Positions 24,294 to 33,918 of a stretch of DNA of 64,000 nucleotides are shown piece after piece (within the stretch, counting starts at the first letter, position 1; every line of letters begins with the position of its first letter). Source of the stretch: Bacteroides cutis. GTDB lineage: Bacteria; Bacteroidota; Bacteroidia; Bacteroidales; Bacteroidaceae. The notes under the pieces are model-generated. The model was not told where the DNA came from. It did no database searches and saw only the letters and a program-made list of their open reading frames with translations. The stretch lies in contig NZ_OEST01000001.1 in assembly GCF_900241005.1 (NCBI RefSeq), forward strand, positions 310,001-374,000, given 5' to 3'. The position numbers and the translations under genes were made by a program.

Positions 24294-27038
24294 CTAATAT
24301 TCGTCAACATTGTGCATTCTTCTCCTGCCTTCTCCCCTGCCGCCACCGCCACGGCTACCGGCCAATGTATTAAAACGATAGACAAAATGGACAATACAAT
24401 AGCTAGTAAGCATATTGGTAGTTGTATCAGTGATACTCGTGCCACTCACTGAACGGCTCTGGTTGTTCTGTTGACGCAAAATATCATACACTTTAACACG
24501 CACCATAGCTTGTTTCCGTTTCATAAAACGTTTTGAGAGCTGCATATTCCATAAGAATTCATCTCTATTCGCATCACCACTATATCCTTCACGTATCCGC
24601 CAATGCATATCTGTAGAAAACTCTATATCCCATGGAAGGCGAATATTCGTATTTCCCCCCAGTGTATAATCAAATGTTTCACGATTACTGTTCTTTTGTT
24701 TATTATTCTGTACGTTATTGTAACGGAATGAAGCGTTTAAAGCAATATCGGATTTGTTACTGCGATATGCTCCCCGTAGACGAGTTGTAGCAGAAAAGTT
24801 GTGCGTAGTACTCAGTTCCGCATCTGTACTTTTTTTATTTACAGACGTATAACTGACCTGATCGCTATATCTGGCATTAGCCCCTGTACTGATTGTAAAC
24901 TTCTTATTCTTGAACGGAGTATCAAAAGAGATGTTCATATTCGAACTCCAATTACCATTGATATTGACCTTATGATAAGTACGCGCACCGGTTCTGGTAT
25001 CATAAGTCATGCGATTACCAACTGAATTCATAGTATTGTTAAATCCTACTCCTACCCGGAAACTTCTCATAGTAGTAACTGAATATCGGTTATAATTAGC
25101 ACTAACCGTATTCGAAAACGAAGATTTCAGATTCGGGTTTCCATAACGTAAATTCATCGGATCAGTAACATCTATAACTTCTTGAAGATCCTCCATGTTA
25201 GGCGCAGAACTCTGTCCGCTATATCGAAAGGTAAAACGTTCACGACGTGAAAAATAATAATCCAACGATACGGAAGGAGACCAGTTTATAACATTCTGCC
25301 GTGGTAAATCTTTATTCGTATTTGGCCCGATAGTAGTCACACTTTCAGTAAAACGCGGATTTAAAGCAATACCTATATTGTAATTTAAACCTTTACGTTC
25401 ACCCTGCCATTGCGTATGGTCGCCCTGTAAGGAAAGATTAAACCGCTGATTGCCATAGTGGTTTTCTACGCGAGAACTTAGATTGTCATTATATCCATAG
25501 TTCATACGATCTGCATAATTGATACTATCATACACCAACGACTGCGATAACCCATGTCTATTAGAAAAAGTATAACCGACACTAATTCTATAATGTTTGG
25601 AGAGAGGCTCAATATATCTGGCAGAAATATTCCAGCTTAGATTATGACCCTCACCTTTCGTATTTCGCTCAATATCCGAAATACTGTCTTGCATAAAAAA
25701 CTGGGAATAAGATTTATTGAAATTATCCCGACTGTTTTCACTATAATCAAAATTGAGTGAGACATGAAAATTACGCCCCGGTTTCCGAAATCTATGATAA
25801 TAAGCTATTGCACCTTCTATTCCATGATTATTTGTATCCCCACTACCTGCAGAAACTGTTTCATTAATATCTTCCTTATCATTATTGAGTCGTTTATTCC
25901 TACTTTCATTCCATGAACTACCTTTACTATAATCAAAGTTTATACGAGTATTCAAAGTATTCAAACTATCTATCTTCCATTCCACTCGCGCATTTCCATT
26001 CAGGCCATGACTGCCATTTTGTCTATTTGAGGCTCTGTTGGAGAAAGTCGATTCATCACCCAAAAAAGTTTCAGAAGAAGTTTCCGTAATCACATCATTC
26101 ACATTATGACGGTAGCGTACATTACTTCTTATATCTAATTTCTCACTCTTACGAGCATAAGTAATACCTGCACTTTGATGAGTACGTTGACCACTACTTT
26201 GACGATTGGTATTATTAGCCGCCCCTACAAATGAAAGATTGATATCATCCGTGAAATGATTTACATTTATATTCCCCTCATAACGGTCTTCCGTTCCATA
26301 TCCACCACTCAAATTTCCCATCCATCCGCTGTTCTTCTTCAAGGTAAGATCCAATACCGGTGTTTCATTACCATCTTTAATACCGGTTAACCGTTCGTTA
26401 TCACTCTTTTCCTTATAGGCTTTTAATTTCTGTACAGCATCAGCAGGTAGGTTTTTCAGTGACATATCCGTATCATTACCAAAAAACTCTTTACCATTTA
26501 CCATTATTTTCTTGATTTCTTCACCATTCAATGTTATCTTCCCATCTTCATCAATCTCAGCACCGGGTAACTGTTTTATCAGTTCATCAAGCATCGAACC
26601 TGCCGCTACCCTATAAGCGGAAGCGTTATACTCTGTGGTATCTTCATTGATAACTATCGGAGGAGCCTCAGCTGTAATAACCGCTTCATCCAGTAATATA
26701 CCATCTGCCGATAGTTCTATCACACCGAGATCTCTCGACGTTTTCTTTTCAGATAAGGTTACAGGCTGAAAGAATGTGGTATATCCCACAAAAGATACTT
26801 TTAATAGATAATTACCGGCTTTGACACGAGGTAAGACAAAACGTCCCTGCGCACGAGTTACAATACCCGCAACCTGCGAACTATCTGACAACGCTAATAA
26901 TTGTACAGTGGCAGCCTCTATAGTTTCTTTAGTTTCCTGCTCTACAACCTGCCCTGAAACTGTAATGATACGTTTTTGTGCCAAGATAGTTCCTGGTACA
27001 AATAAAAAAAGTAATAGCCCAACAATTATGTTTTTCAT
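24294..27038 (-). CDS. Outer-membrane beta-barrel protein with carboxypeptidase-regulatory domain
   Basis: This 914-residue protein has a signal peptide (MKNIIVGLLLFLFVPGTILA). Next is a CarboxypepD_reg-like domain (VSGQVVEQETKETIEAATVQ... about 28-110), then a plug-like segment (DELIKQLPGAEIDEDGKITL). A long barrel follows, rich in alternating aromatic and polar residues. It belongs to the TonB-receptor-related 'outer membrane beta-barrel protein 3' type rather than SusC. The end is unusual: after the barrel come GSRGGGGRGEGRRRMHNVDE and a final tyrosine instead of a barrel-closing aromatic strand. Ligand is unknown. It is convergent with the HTCS gene and divergent from the dipeptidase lipoprotein gene. 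Confidence 0.88.
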   Translation of the reverse strand: MKNIIVGLLLFLFVPGTILAQKRIITVSGQVVEQETKETIEAATVQLLALSDSSQVAGIVTRAQGRFVLPRVKAGNYLLKVSFVGYTTFFQPVTLSEKKTSRDLGVIELSADGILLDEAVITAEAPPIVINEDTTEYNASAYRVAAGSMLDELIKQLPGAEIDEDGKITLNGEEIKKIMVNGKEFFGNDTDMSLKNLPADAVQKLKAYKEKSDNERLTGIKDGNETPVLDLTLKKNSGWMGNLSGGYGTEDRYEGNINVNHFTDDINLSFVGAANNTNRQSSGQRTHQSAGITYARKSEKLDIRSNVRYRHNVNDVITETSSETFLGDESTFSNRASNRQNGSHGLNGNARVEWKIDSLNTLNTRINFDYSKGSSWNESRNKRLNNDKEDINETVSAGSGDTNNHGIEGAIAYYHRFRKPGRNFHVSLNFDYSENSRDNFNKSYSQFFMQDSISDIERNTKGEGHNLSWNISARYIEPLSKHYRISVGYTFSNRHGLSQSLVYDSINYADRMNYGYNDNLSSRVENHYGNQRFNLSLQGDHTQWQGERKGLNYNIGIALNPRFTESVTTIGPNTNKDLPRQNVINWSPSVSLDYYFSRRERFTFRYSGQSSAPNMEDLQEVIDVTDPMNLRYGNPNLKSSFSNTVSANYNRYSVTTMRSFRVGVGFNNTMNSVGNRMTYDTRTGARTYHKVNINGNWSSNMNISFDTPFKNKKFTISTGANARYSDQVSYTSVNKKSTDAELSTTHNFSATTRLRGAYRSNKSDIALNASFRYNNVQNNKQKNSNRETFDYTLGGNTNIRLPWDIEFSTDMHWRIREGYSGDANRDEFLWNMQLSKRFMKRKQAMVRVKVYDILRQQNNQSRSVSGTSITDTTTNMLTSYCIVHFVYRFNTLAGSRGGGGRGEGRRRMHNVDEY

Positions 27039-27129
27039 TATGTGAGTGTGTTGTGTGTTTCTTTATGGTTTTGTAATTTATATGACAAGAATATAAGCAA
27101 AAGGTTTAATCAATTTTACATATTTCAAT

Positions 27130-27137
27130 TACCTTTG
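27130..27137 (+). promoter_or_regulatory. Promoter -7 box for the dipeptidase lipoprotein gene
   Basis: TACCTTTG is a perfect -7 box, 33 nt before the ATG at 27171. The expected -33 position shows only ttta. Confidence 0.5.
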
Positions 27138-27170
27138 TCCCAACAATATCAACTGAAATAGGACAAATCA

Positions 27171-27950
27171 ATGAAATATATTCTCTTCTTTTATATTTTA
27201 TTCTTTTTATCCGGATGCCGTGGATGCCGTCAGCAACAATATCCCGCGCAAGAAAACTCTACTGGAAACTGCCGGACCAATGAACAATCTATTACCGTTT
27301 TTCTAGCAAAGGAAGAGAAAGAGAAGCCACCGCTTCCCGCCAAAAGTTGCATGGCACATTATCTGGACTCATTAGGTTTCATTAATATAGCCGAGGCGGA
27401 TAGTACCATCGCCATCGAATTGATGTACTCTCGTACCGACAACTTTACTGGTCAACTCTTATACAAAGATTTACGTGAAGCCTATCTCCATCCCGAAGCA
27501 ATGGAAAGCTTGATAAAGGCACAACAGTTTTTAAAAGAATTACACCCCGCCTATACTCTCATCGTATACGATGCGGCACGCCCCATGTCCATTCAGCAAA
27601 CCATGTGGAATATCGTGAAAGGTACTGCACAATATATCTATGTATCCAATCCCGCTCATGGTGGTGGTCTGCACAATTACGGCCTTGCCGTAGACCTCAG
27701 TATCCTCGATGAAAAAGGAAATCCTCTATCTATGGGAACCCCTGTAGACTATTTTGGCAAAGAAGCCCATATCACCCATGAAGAACAACTGGTGAAAAGT
27801 GGTAAGATTACCGTCCAAGAACGCAATAACCGTTTGTTATTACGCCAAGTGATGAAGAAAGCCGGTTTTCGTCCGTTGCCAAGTGAGTGGTGGCATTTCA
27901 ATCGGTATAGCCGACAGACTGCCAGAGAGAAATATCAAGTAATACCCTGA
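27171..27950 (+). CDS. VanX-type D-alanyl-D-alanine dipeptidase lipoprotein
   Basis: This protein of 259 residues has a lipoprotein signal (MKYILFFYILFFLSGC, lipobox LSGC), so it should sit in the periplasm or outer membrane. The M15D peptidase core has YDAARPMSIQQ, the zinc motif HGGGLHNYGLAVDLSI (H and D ligands), and the C-terminal EWWHFNRYS, where Glu is catalytic and His binds zinc. VanX enzymes cleave D-Ala-D-Ala. In Gram-negative periplasm the likely job is recycling of peptidoglycan peptides or use of D-Ala as nutrient rather than vancomycin resistance, as vanH and vanA are absent. Confidence 0.92.
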   Translation: MKYILFFYILFFLSGCRGCRQQQYPAQENSTGNCRTNEQSITVFLAKEEKEKPPLPAKSCMAHYLDSLGFINIAEADSTIAIELMYSRTDNFTGQLLYKDLREAYLHPEAMESLIKAQQFLKELHPAYTLIVYDAARPMSIQQTMWNIVKGTAQYIYVSNPAHGGGLHNYGLAVDLSILDEKGNPLSMGTPVDYFGKEAHITHEEQLVKSGKITVQERNNRLLLRQVMKKAGFRPLPSEWWHFNRYSRQTAREKYQVIP

Positions 27951-27990
27951 TTTCGTGTTCAAAAGATAGCAAAACTCTTCCTTTGTACCA

Positions 27991-28021
27991 TTTGTTTATC
28001 TGGATTATTAAAGTAACTTTG
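27991..28021 (+). promoter_or_regulatory. Complete Bacteroides promoter for the thioredoxin-like gene
   Basis: TTTG (27991-27994), 19-nt spacer and TAACTTTG (28014-28021) match the consensus TTTG-N19-TAnnTTTG exactly. The ATG is at 28055. Confidence 0.75.
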
Positions 28022-28054
28022 TTGCCAATAATCCAATCAAAACACAACAAAGTC

Positions 28055-29683
28055 ATGAAAAAACTACTTTTCTTTCTCGGAATGATAACTATGGGAGCAT
28101 GGATTATTAATGCACAGAATAAAGTTATTGACTATCCCGTCAGTGGAGTACGTACCACCGAATCGTTGGAAATCTATCGGGCAGAAGTATCAGATACAGC
28201 CGTTATCTTATATGGCAATCTATACAACCGTCCCAATTATTGGGTTAAAATAGCCTCATCATCCATACTAAAAGGAAAAAACACGAATAAGAATTATCGA
28301 CTGATACGTACCACTGGTATACAAACAGACCGAAAAGAGTATATGCCCGATACTTATACCCGTTCATTCAGTATGCAATTTGAACCGGTTGATCCTAAAG
28401 ATGAATACGTAGACTTTTATGAAACACCCGATAATAATACAGGATTTACCGTTAATGACATCCGTCTTTCCACAAAAACAAAAAGTTCAAAAATACATTG
28501 TCGGATAGAAGGAACAGTCATTAACCACCCAGCATACAGCCGAATAATGCTAATGCGCTACAATAGCGATCCACGAGTCAACGAATGGATATCTATTCCT
28601 GTCATCGACGGGAAATTTTCGTACGATCTATACACAGACCTTAACGAACCCTATGAGCTCTATCCTTGGAGTGCCCACTTGAATGGCGCTTGGTCTCCGG
28701 TCAGTTTCTTCGCTGAAGAAGGTATGATAAGAATAACTATTCGTCCATTGAAAGAAATATCCGAGATACATACTGAAACCCCACTAAACAAAGAATTATT
28801 ACGTTTTAGACAAGAGATAAAAGAACGTTTCACAAACAGCATCCGTCAAGAACGCGAACAATTGGAAAAGGCAGATAAAGTGATGACTCCCGAAATGAAA
28901 ATCTTGTACCGACAAATGGAAACTTTGTATAAAACAGAACAGGCAGACAAAGAGAATAAACTAAAAGAGCTGGACAAGCAGATACAGACATTGAAAGAAA
29001 AAGGGAAAGTTTATACTGAGGAGTATCAGGCCTTTGAAAAGAAAATGCAAAAAATGTACCGGGAAATGAAAGATTTCCAAAATGAATACATTCGTAGAAA
29101 CGTTACGTTACCCGGTCTTTTCTTACTAATGAGCCAAGTTGCAATTGACTTGGAACCCGAAGGTATAAATACCATCAAAGAGATATACAACGCCTTATAT
29201 GATGGTAAATTCACCGATAATCCAATGAGTAACTATATGAAACATTGGATAATCTCCCAACAAATACAAGTAGGTAGCCGGTTTATTGATTTCACAATTC
29301 CCGATGCAGAGGGTAAACTTCACACCTTATCCGAGGAAATCAAAGGGAAAGTGGCACTGATAGATCTCTGGGCATCATGGTGCGGGCCGTGTCGGCGCCT
29401 TTCCATCAGTATGATCCCAATATACGAGGTCTATAAAGACAAAGGTTTCACTGTGGTAGGTGTTGCACGTGAACGTAAACTTTCGGATATGACCAACTGT
29501 ATAAACAGAGATAAATACCCGTGGCTCAATCTGCTGGAACTGAATGACAGCAACAAAATATGGGAAGAATACGGTATAGGTAACGGAGGAGGACGAACCT
29601 TTCTTGTAGACCGGGAAGGGTGTATCATAGCGATCCATCCTGATGCAGAACAAGTAAAAATGTGGTTAGAGAAACTATTGTAA
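28055..29683 (+). CDS. Periplasmic TlpA-like thioredoxin-family protein
   Basis: I use the ATG at 28055 (MKKLLFFLGMITMGAWIINA, a signal peptide), because the longer frame begins before the promoter. The N-terminal half is a beta-rich domain of the kind found before TlpA domains in Bacteroidetes. A charged coiled coil follows (about 245-345, for example EQLEKADKVMTPEMKILYRQ). The C-terminal thioredoxin fold carries WCGPC (C443, C446) in LIDLWASWCGPCRRLS. It should reduce or shuffle disulfides in periplasmic proteins. A methyltransferase gene follows 7 nt downstream, probably in the same transcript. Confidence 0.88.
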   Translation: MKKLLFFLGMITMGAWIINAQNKVIDYPVSGVRTTESLEIYRAEVSDTAVILYGNLYNRPNYWVKIASSSILKGKNTNKNYRLIRTTGIQTDRKEYMPDTYTRSFSMQFEPVDPKDEYVDFYETPDNNTGFTVNDIRLSTKTKSSKIHCRIEGTVINHPAYSRIMLMRYNSDPRVNEWISIPVIDGKFSYDLYTDLNEPYELYPWSAHLNGAWSPVSFFAEEGMIRITIRPLKEISEIHTETPLNKELLRFRQEIKERFTNSIRQEREQLEKADKVMTPEMKILYRQMETLYKTEQADKENKLKELDKQIQTLKEKGKVYTEEYQAFEKKMQKMYREMKDFQNEYIRRNVTLPGLFLLMSQVAIDLEPEGINTIKEIYNALYDGKFTDNPMSNYMKHWIISQQIQVGSRFIDFTIPDAEGKLHTLSEEIKGKVALIDLWASWCGPCRRLSISMIPIYEVYKDKGFTVVGVARERKLSDMTNCINRDKYPWLNLLELNDSNKIWEEYGIGNGGGRTFLVDREGCIIAIHPDAEQVKMWLEKLL

Positions 29684-29690
29684 AAAGCCT

Positions 29691-30950
29691 ATGAACTTAT
29701 CAGAAGAGACTCTACACTTTATTCGCGAACATCGCAACGAGGACGTACGTGTTCTTGCTCTATTGGCGCATAGATATCCGATGGTGGATATGCCCAATGC
29801 ACTGACGCAGATAACCGGATGGAAAGTTTCACGAGACAAAATACCCACATGGGCAACTCATGAAATGTTATTGTATCCACCTCATCTCTCCATGGAACAA
29901 TGTTCTTCAGAAGCCACAGCCCGCTACAAAACAGAAGTTATCCGTACCTTTTCCCAAAAAGAAGATATATCTCCTTGGGATAGTCTTACCGACCTCACCG
30001 GTGGTTTCGGTATAGATTGTGCTTTTCTGTCTTCCTGCTTCAAAAAAGTAACCTACGTGGAACAACAAGAAATATTATGTGAAATCGCTTCGCATAACTT
30101 TCCGCTACTCGGCTTAAACCATATCACCGTTTCTCATGAAGACGGTATCCGGCATTTACAGCAGATGGCTCCTGTAGATTGGATATTCATTGACCCTGCC
30201 CGCAGAGACAGTCACGGAGGGAAGACGGTGGCCATCAGTGACTGTGAACCGAATATTGCCGCCCTGGAAAAGTTATTACTTGAAAAAGCACGACATGTAC
30301 TGGTAAAACTATCACCGATGCTGGATTTAACATTGGCGCTACATGACCTGAAACATGTGCAACAAGTTCATGTCGTTTCCTTGAACAACGAGTGTAAAGA
30401 GCTATTACTTGTACTGGGGCACGTAGAAAAAGTGGGGATATCTCCGTCTAAAGAGGCAGAAGCAGAAGTTCCCATTGAGAATATCCCCATTCACTGTATC
30501 AATCTCAACTATCAACAGGGAGTACAATCATTGATATTCAACCGCCGGGAAGAAAAAGAGCTACCGACCCGATACACCTCCACTCTCAAAACCTATCTTT
30601 ATGAGCCAAATGTTTCTATTCTGAAAGCGGGCGCTTATCGGAGTATCTCTTCTATATATAAGGTAGAGAAACTACATCCCAACAGCCATCTTTACACTTC
30701 CGACAACTATATACCGGACTTCCCCGGCCGGAAATTCCGGATAATCAAGAGCGGCAGCCTTAACAAAAAGGAAGTCAAGGAACTGTTAGGTACAGAAAAG
30801 AAATCCAATCTTACTGTACGCAATTTCCCCGCCAGCGTTGCCGAACTACGTAAACGTCTGAAGTTGGCAGAAGGTGGAGAACTCTATCTGTTCGCTACCA
30901 CTCTTGCCGATGAAAGGAAACTGCTAATCTCCTGTAAACAAATCCATTAA
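29691..30950 (+). CDS. THUMP-like-domain class I SAM-dependent methyltransferase
   Basis: This cytoplasmic protein has 419 residues. The N-terminal helical part precedes a Rossmann methyltransferase with motif I DLTGGFGIDCAFLS and the motif FIDPARRDSHGGK, where the DPAR replaces the NPPY of other families. The C-terminal THUMP-like domain contains KFRIIKSGSLNKKEVKELLG. The family is common in Bacteroidetes and probably modifies RNA, but the substrate is unknown. It starts 7 nt after the thioredoxin-like gene. Confidence 0.85.
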   Translation: MNLSEETLHFIREHRNEDVRVLALLAHRYPMVDMPNALTQITGWKVSRDKIPTWATHEMLLYPPHLSMEQCSSEATARYKTEVIRTFSQKEDISPWDSLTDLTGGFGIDCAFLSSCFKKVTYVEQQEILCEIASHNFPLLGLNHITVSHEDGIRHLQQMAPVDWIFIDPARRDSHGGKTVAISDCEPNIAALEKLLLEKARHVLVKLSPMLDLTLALHDLKHVQQVHVVSLNNECKELLLVLGHVEKVGISPSKEAEAEVPIENIPIHCINLNYQQGVQSLIFNRREEKELPTRYTSTLKTYLYEPNVSILKAGAYRSISSIYKVEKLHPNSHLYTSDNYIPDFPGRKFRIIKSGSLNKKEVKELLGTEKKSNLTVRNFPASVAELRKRLKLAEGGELYLFATTLADERKLLISCKQIH

Positions 30951-31031
30951 AATCGGCATATCTCTGTATACGGCTGAGATTTCTGAGTATACCACTGAGG
31001 TAGACTCAATATAATTATACCCCTATTCCCC

Positions 31032-31109
31032 GTAACCGGATTGTAACCGAATTGTTACTTGTTCTTCAATCTTCCGTAAATTGCACGTAACGGCATCCCT
31101 CTACTTTTG
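31032..31109 (+). promoter_or_regulatory. Promoter with 11-nt direct repeats (Pho-box-like)
   Basis: From 31032 the sequence falls into 11-nt units starting GTAACCGGATT (31032), GTAACCGAATT (31043), GTTACTTGTTC (31054), a degenerate unit (31065), GTAAATTGCAC (31076) and GTAACGGCATC (31087). The -7 box TACTTTTG is at 31102-31109, so the last unit covers the -33 region. PhoB-type response regulators bind 11-nt direct repeats in just this place. Downstream genes are a TonB receptor and a phosphatase, which fits phosphate control. Confidence 0.65.
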
Positions 31110-31138
31110 CGGCAGAATATTAACAGACAATAACAAGT

Positions 31139-33907
31139 ATGAAACAGATTGTAAGAGCATTCTTATTTTTACTTCTTTTCGCCATAGCCGGCAATGTTGC
31201 CATGGCTGATGAAAAAGCAAATATCGTGAAACAAGGTACGGTACGTGGCCGTATCATTGATGCTGCCAAACAAACCCTCCCGGGTGCCTCTATCTACATC
31301 GAGAAACTACGCACAGGTGTGACAAGCGACGTCAACGGGTTCTACACTTTCTCTAACCTTGACCCGGGAACTTATACCATAAAGGTGAGTTATGTGGGAT
31401 ATTCACCTGTAGAACTTAAAATCACTATTCCCGCCGGACGTACTTTAGAGAAAGACGTGGTACTGAATGAGGGGGTCGAACTTCAAGAGGTCGTTGTTGG
31501 CGGTGCATTCCAAGGCCAGAGACGAGCTATCAACTCACAGAAAAACAACCTCGGTATCACCAACATCGTTTCTGCCGACCAGGTAGGAAAATTCCCCGAC
31601 TCCAATATCGGCGATGCATTGAAACGTATCTCCGGTATCAACGTGCAATACGACCAAGGAGAAGCACGCTTCGGACAAGTACGCGGTACGAGCGCCGATC
31701 TCAGTTCGGTCACCATCAACGGAAATCGTGTTCCTTCTGCCGAAGGTGACACACGTAATGTACAGCTCGACCTGATACCTGCCGATATGATACAAACCAT
31801 TGAAGTCAATAAGGTAGTGACCCCGGATATGGATGCCGACGCTATCGGCGGATCTATTAATTTGGTAACCAAAAATTCACCTTACAAACGTACTATCACC
31901 GCCACTGCCGGAACCGGATACAATTGGATAAGCGAGAAGGCACAGCTAAACCTGGGGTTCACCTACGGAGACCGCTTCTTCAACGGTAAATTGGGTTTGA
32001 TACTTTCCGCATCCTACCAGAATTCACCTTCGGGTTCCTATGATACGGAATTCATGTGGGAACAGGATGACAACGGAAAAGTTTTCGTCAATGACTACCA
32101 AATCCGCCAATATTACGTCACTCGCGAACGCCAAAGTTATTCGGCTGCCTTGGATTGGGATATCAATGCCAATCACAAGTTAACTTTCAAAGGTATCTTC
32201 AACAACCGTAACGACTGGGAAAACCGTTACCGTACTACCTTGAAAGACCTTAGTGCTGACGGAAAAGCAACCGTACGTATACAGACCAAGGCCGGTACGC
32301 CGGACAACCGTAACGCCCGTTTGGAACGTCAACGCACCATGGACTTCGCTCTCGGTGGAGAGCACCTGTTTGGCTCTCTTTCTATGGACTGGCACGCCAG
32401 TTATGCCAAAGCCAGTGAAGAGCGCCCCAACGAACGTTACATCGACTTCCAACTGAAAAAGCAAAACTTTAACGTCGACTTGAATGATGAACGCCAACCG
32501 TATGCCACTCCTCAAGAAGGTTCTACCATGATCCTGAATGACAAGTTCAGTTTAAAGGAGTTGACCGAGCAACAGGAAGATATTAAGGAACAAGACCTGA
32601 AATTCTCTGCCAACTTCAAACTTCCTTTCAAGAACGGAAACAAATTGAAATTCGGAGCAAAGGTGGTACGCAAAACAAAAGATAAAGAAGTGGATTTTTA
32701 TGAATATACTCCGCTGGACGAAGACGCTTTCATGGCAAACAGCTTGAAAAGCACTGTAAATCAGACCAACAAGCACTTCATGCCCAACAAAAAATATCAG
32801 GCAGGCATTTATGCCGGCAAGGAATATACCGGTTCGCTGGACTTGAATAACGCTTCACTCTTTGAGAAGGAACAGGTACAAGAGGAACTTGCCGGTAACT
32901 TCGAAGCGCGTGAGACTGTCAGTTCGGGTTATATCCGTTTCGACCTGAAAATTACGGACGATATAGAATGGATGTCAGGACTTCGCATTGAAAATACAGA
33001 TCTGGCTTATACGGGACGTACTTATGATGCCGACGAAGATATAACCTCGAAAACCGAACGCAAGCGGAACAGTTATATCAACTTCCTACCCTCTTTACTG
33101 CTGAAATGGAATGTAAACGATGACCTTAAAGTGCGCGGCTCGTTCACCCAAACGTTGTCACGTCCTAAATATTCAGCCCTTGTACCAAGCGTAAACATCA
33201 AACGTTCCGACAACGAAATTACCATCGGCAATCCCGAATTGAAACCGACGATGTCTTACAACTTCGATTTGAGCGCCGATTATTATTTCCGTAGTATCGG
33301 TCTGGTCAGTGCCGGTATCTTCTATAAAAAGATTGATGATTTCATCGTAGACCAAATCAGTACCAACTACGAGTATCAGGGCAATGTATATACACGCTTC
33401 ACACAACCCAAGAATGCAGGCAATGCCAATCTGCTTGGCGTAGAGCTATCCTATCAACGCGATTTCGGCTTCATTGCCCCTGCATTGAAATGCATAGGCT
33501 TCTACGGAACATACACTTATACACACTCACGCGTGGAAGATTTCAACTTCGAAGGACGTGAGAATGAGAAAGGCCTCAGCTTACCGGGGTCACCGGAACA
33601 TACAGCCAATGCCTCACTCTATTTTGAGAAGAATGGTTTGAATATTCGCCTGAGTTACAACTTCGCTTCCGACTTTATTGACGAAATGGGCGAAAGCACG
33701 TTCTATGATCGCTACTATGACAAAGTGAATTATATGGACGCCAATGCAAGCTATACATTCGGAAAGAAGATCAAGACAACTTTCTATGCCGAAGCAAACA
33801 ATCTGTTGAACCAGCCTTTACGTTATTATCAAGGCACTAAAGACCGCACCATGCAAGCTGAATATTACGGGGTGAAAGTAAATGCAGGAGTAAAAATCAA
33901 CTTTTAA
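31139..33907 (+). CDS. TonB-dependent receptor (probable phosphate-ester or phosphate-linked uptake)
   Basis: This 922-residue outer-membrane receptor has a signal peptide (MKQIVRAFLFLLLFAIAGNV). A CarboxypepD_reg-like domain follows (VRGRIIDAAKQTLPGASIYI, about 35-115), then the plug (DALKRISGINVQYDQGEARF... GSINLVTKN). The 22-strand barrel ends in VKVNAGVKINF with the typical terminal Phe. No SusD partner follows. Instead a secreted acid phosphatase gene starts 11 nt downstream, and the promoter carries Pho-box-like repeats. I infer uptake of a phosphorylated compound or a product of the phosphatase under phosphate limitation. The substrate itself is not visible. Confidence 0.93.
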   Translation: MKQIVRAFLFLLLFAIAGNVAMADEKANIVKQGTVRGRIIDAAKQTLPGASIYIEKLRTGVTSDVNGFYTFSNLDPGTYTIKVSYVGYSPVELKITIPAGRTLEKDVVLNEGVELQEVVVGGAFQGQRRAINSQKNNLGITNIVSADQVGKFPDSNIGDALKRISGINVQYDQGEARFGQVRGTSADLSSVTINGNRVPSAEGDTRNVQLDLIPADMIQTIEVNKVVTPDMDADAIGGSINLVTKNSPYKRTITATAGTGYNWISEKAQLNLGFTYGDRFFNGKLGLILSASYQNSPSGSYDTEFMWEQDDNGKVFVNDYQIRQYYVTRERQSYSAALDWDINANHKLTFKGIFNNRNDWENRYRTTLKDLSADGKATVRIQTKAGTPDNRNARLERQRTMDFALGGEHLFGSLSMDWHASYAKASEERPNERYIDFQLKKQNFNVDLNDERQPYATPQEGSTMILNDKFSLKELTEQQEDIKEQDLKFSANFKLPFKNGNKLKFGAKVVRKTKDKEVDFYEYTPLDEDAFMANSLKSTVNQTNKHFMPNKKYQAGIYAGKEYTGSLDLNNASLFEKEQVQEELAGNFEARETVSSGYIRFDLKITDDIEWMSGLRIENTDLAYTGRTYDADEDITSKTERKRNSYINFLPSLLLKWNVNDDLKVRGSFTQTLSRPKYSALVPSVNIKRSDNEITIGNPELKPTMSYNFDLSADYYFRSIGLVSAGIFYKKIDDFIVDQISTNYEYQGNVYTRFTQPKNAGNANLLGVELSYQRDFGFIAPALKCIGFYGTYTYTHSRVEDFNFEGRENEKGLSLPGSPEHTANASLYFEKNGLNIRLSYNFASDFIDEMGESTFYDRYYDKVNYMDANASYTFGKKIKTTFYAEANNLLNQPLRYYQGTKDRTMQAEYYGVKVNAGVKINF

Positions 33908-33918
33908 ATAATAAAACA

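Noticed and set aside
27171..27950. Vancomycin resistance gene
   Set aside because: VanX motifs are real, but vanH/vanA partners are absent and the lipoprotein signal suggests a nutritional or wall-recycling job.
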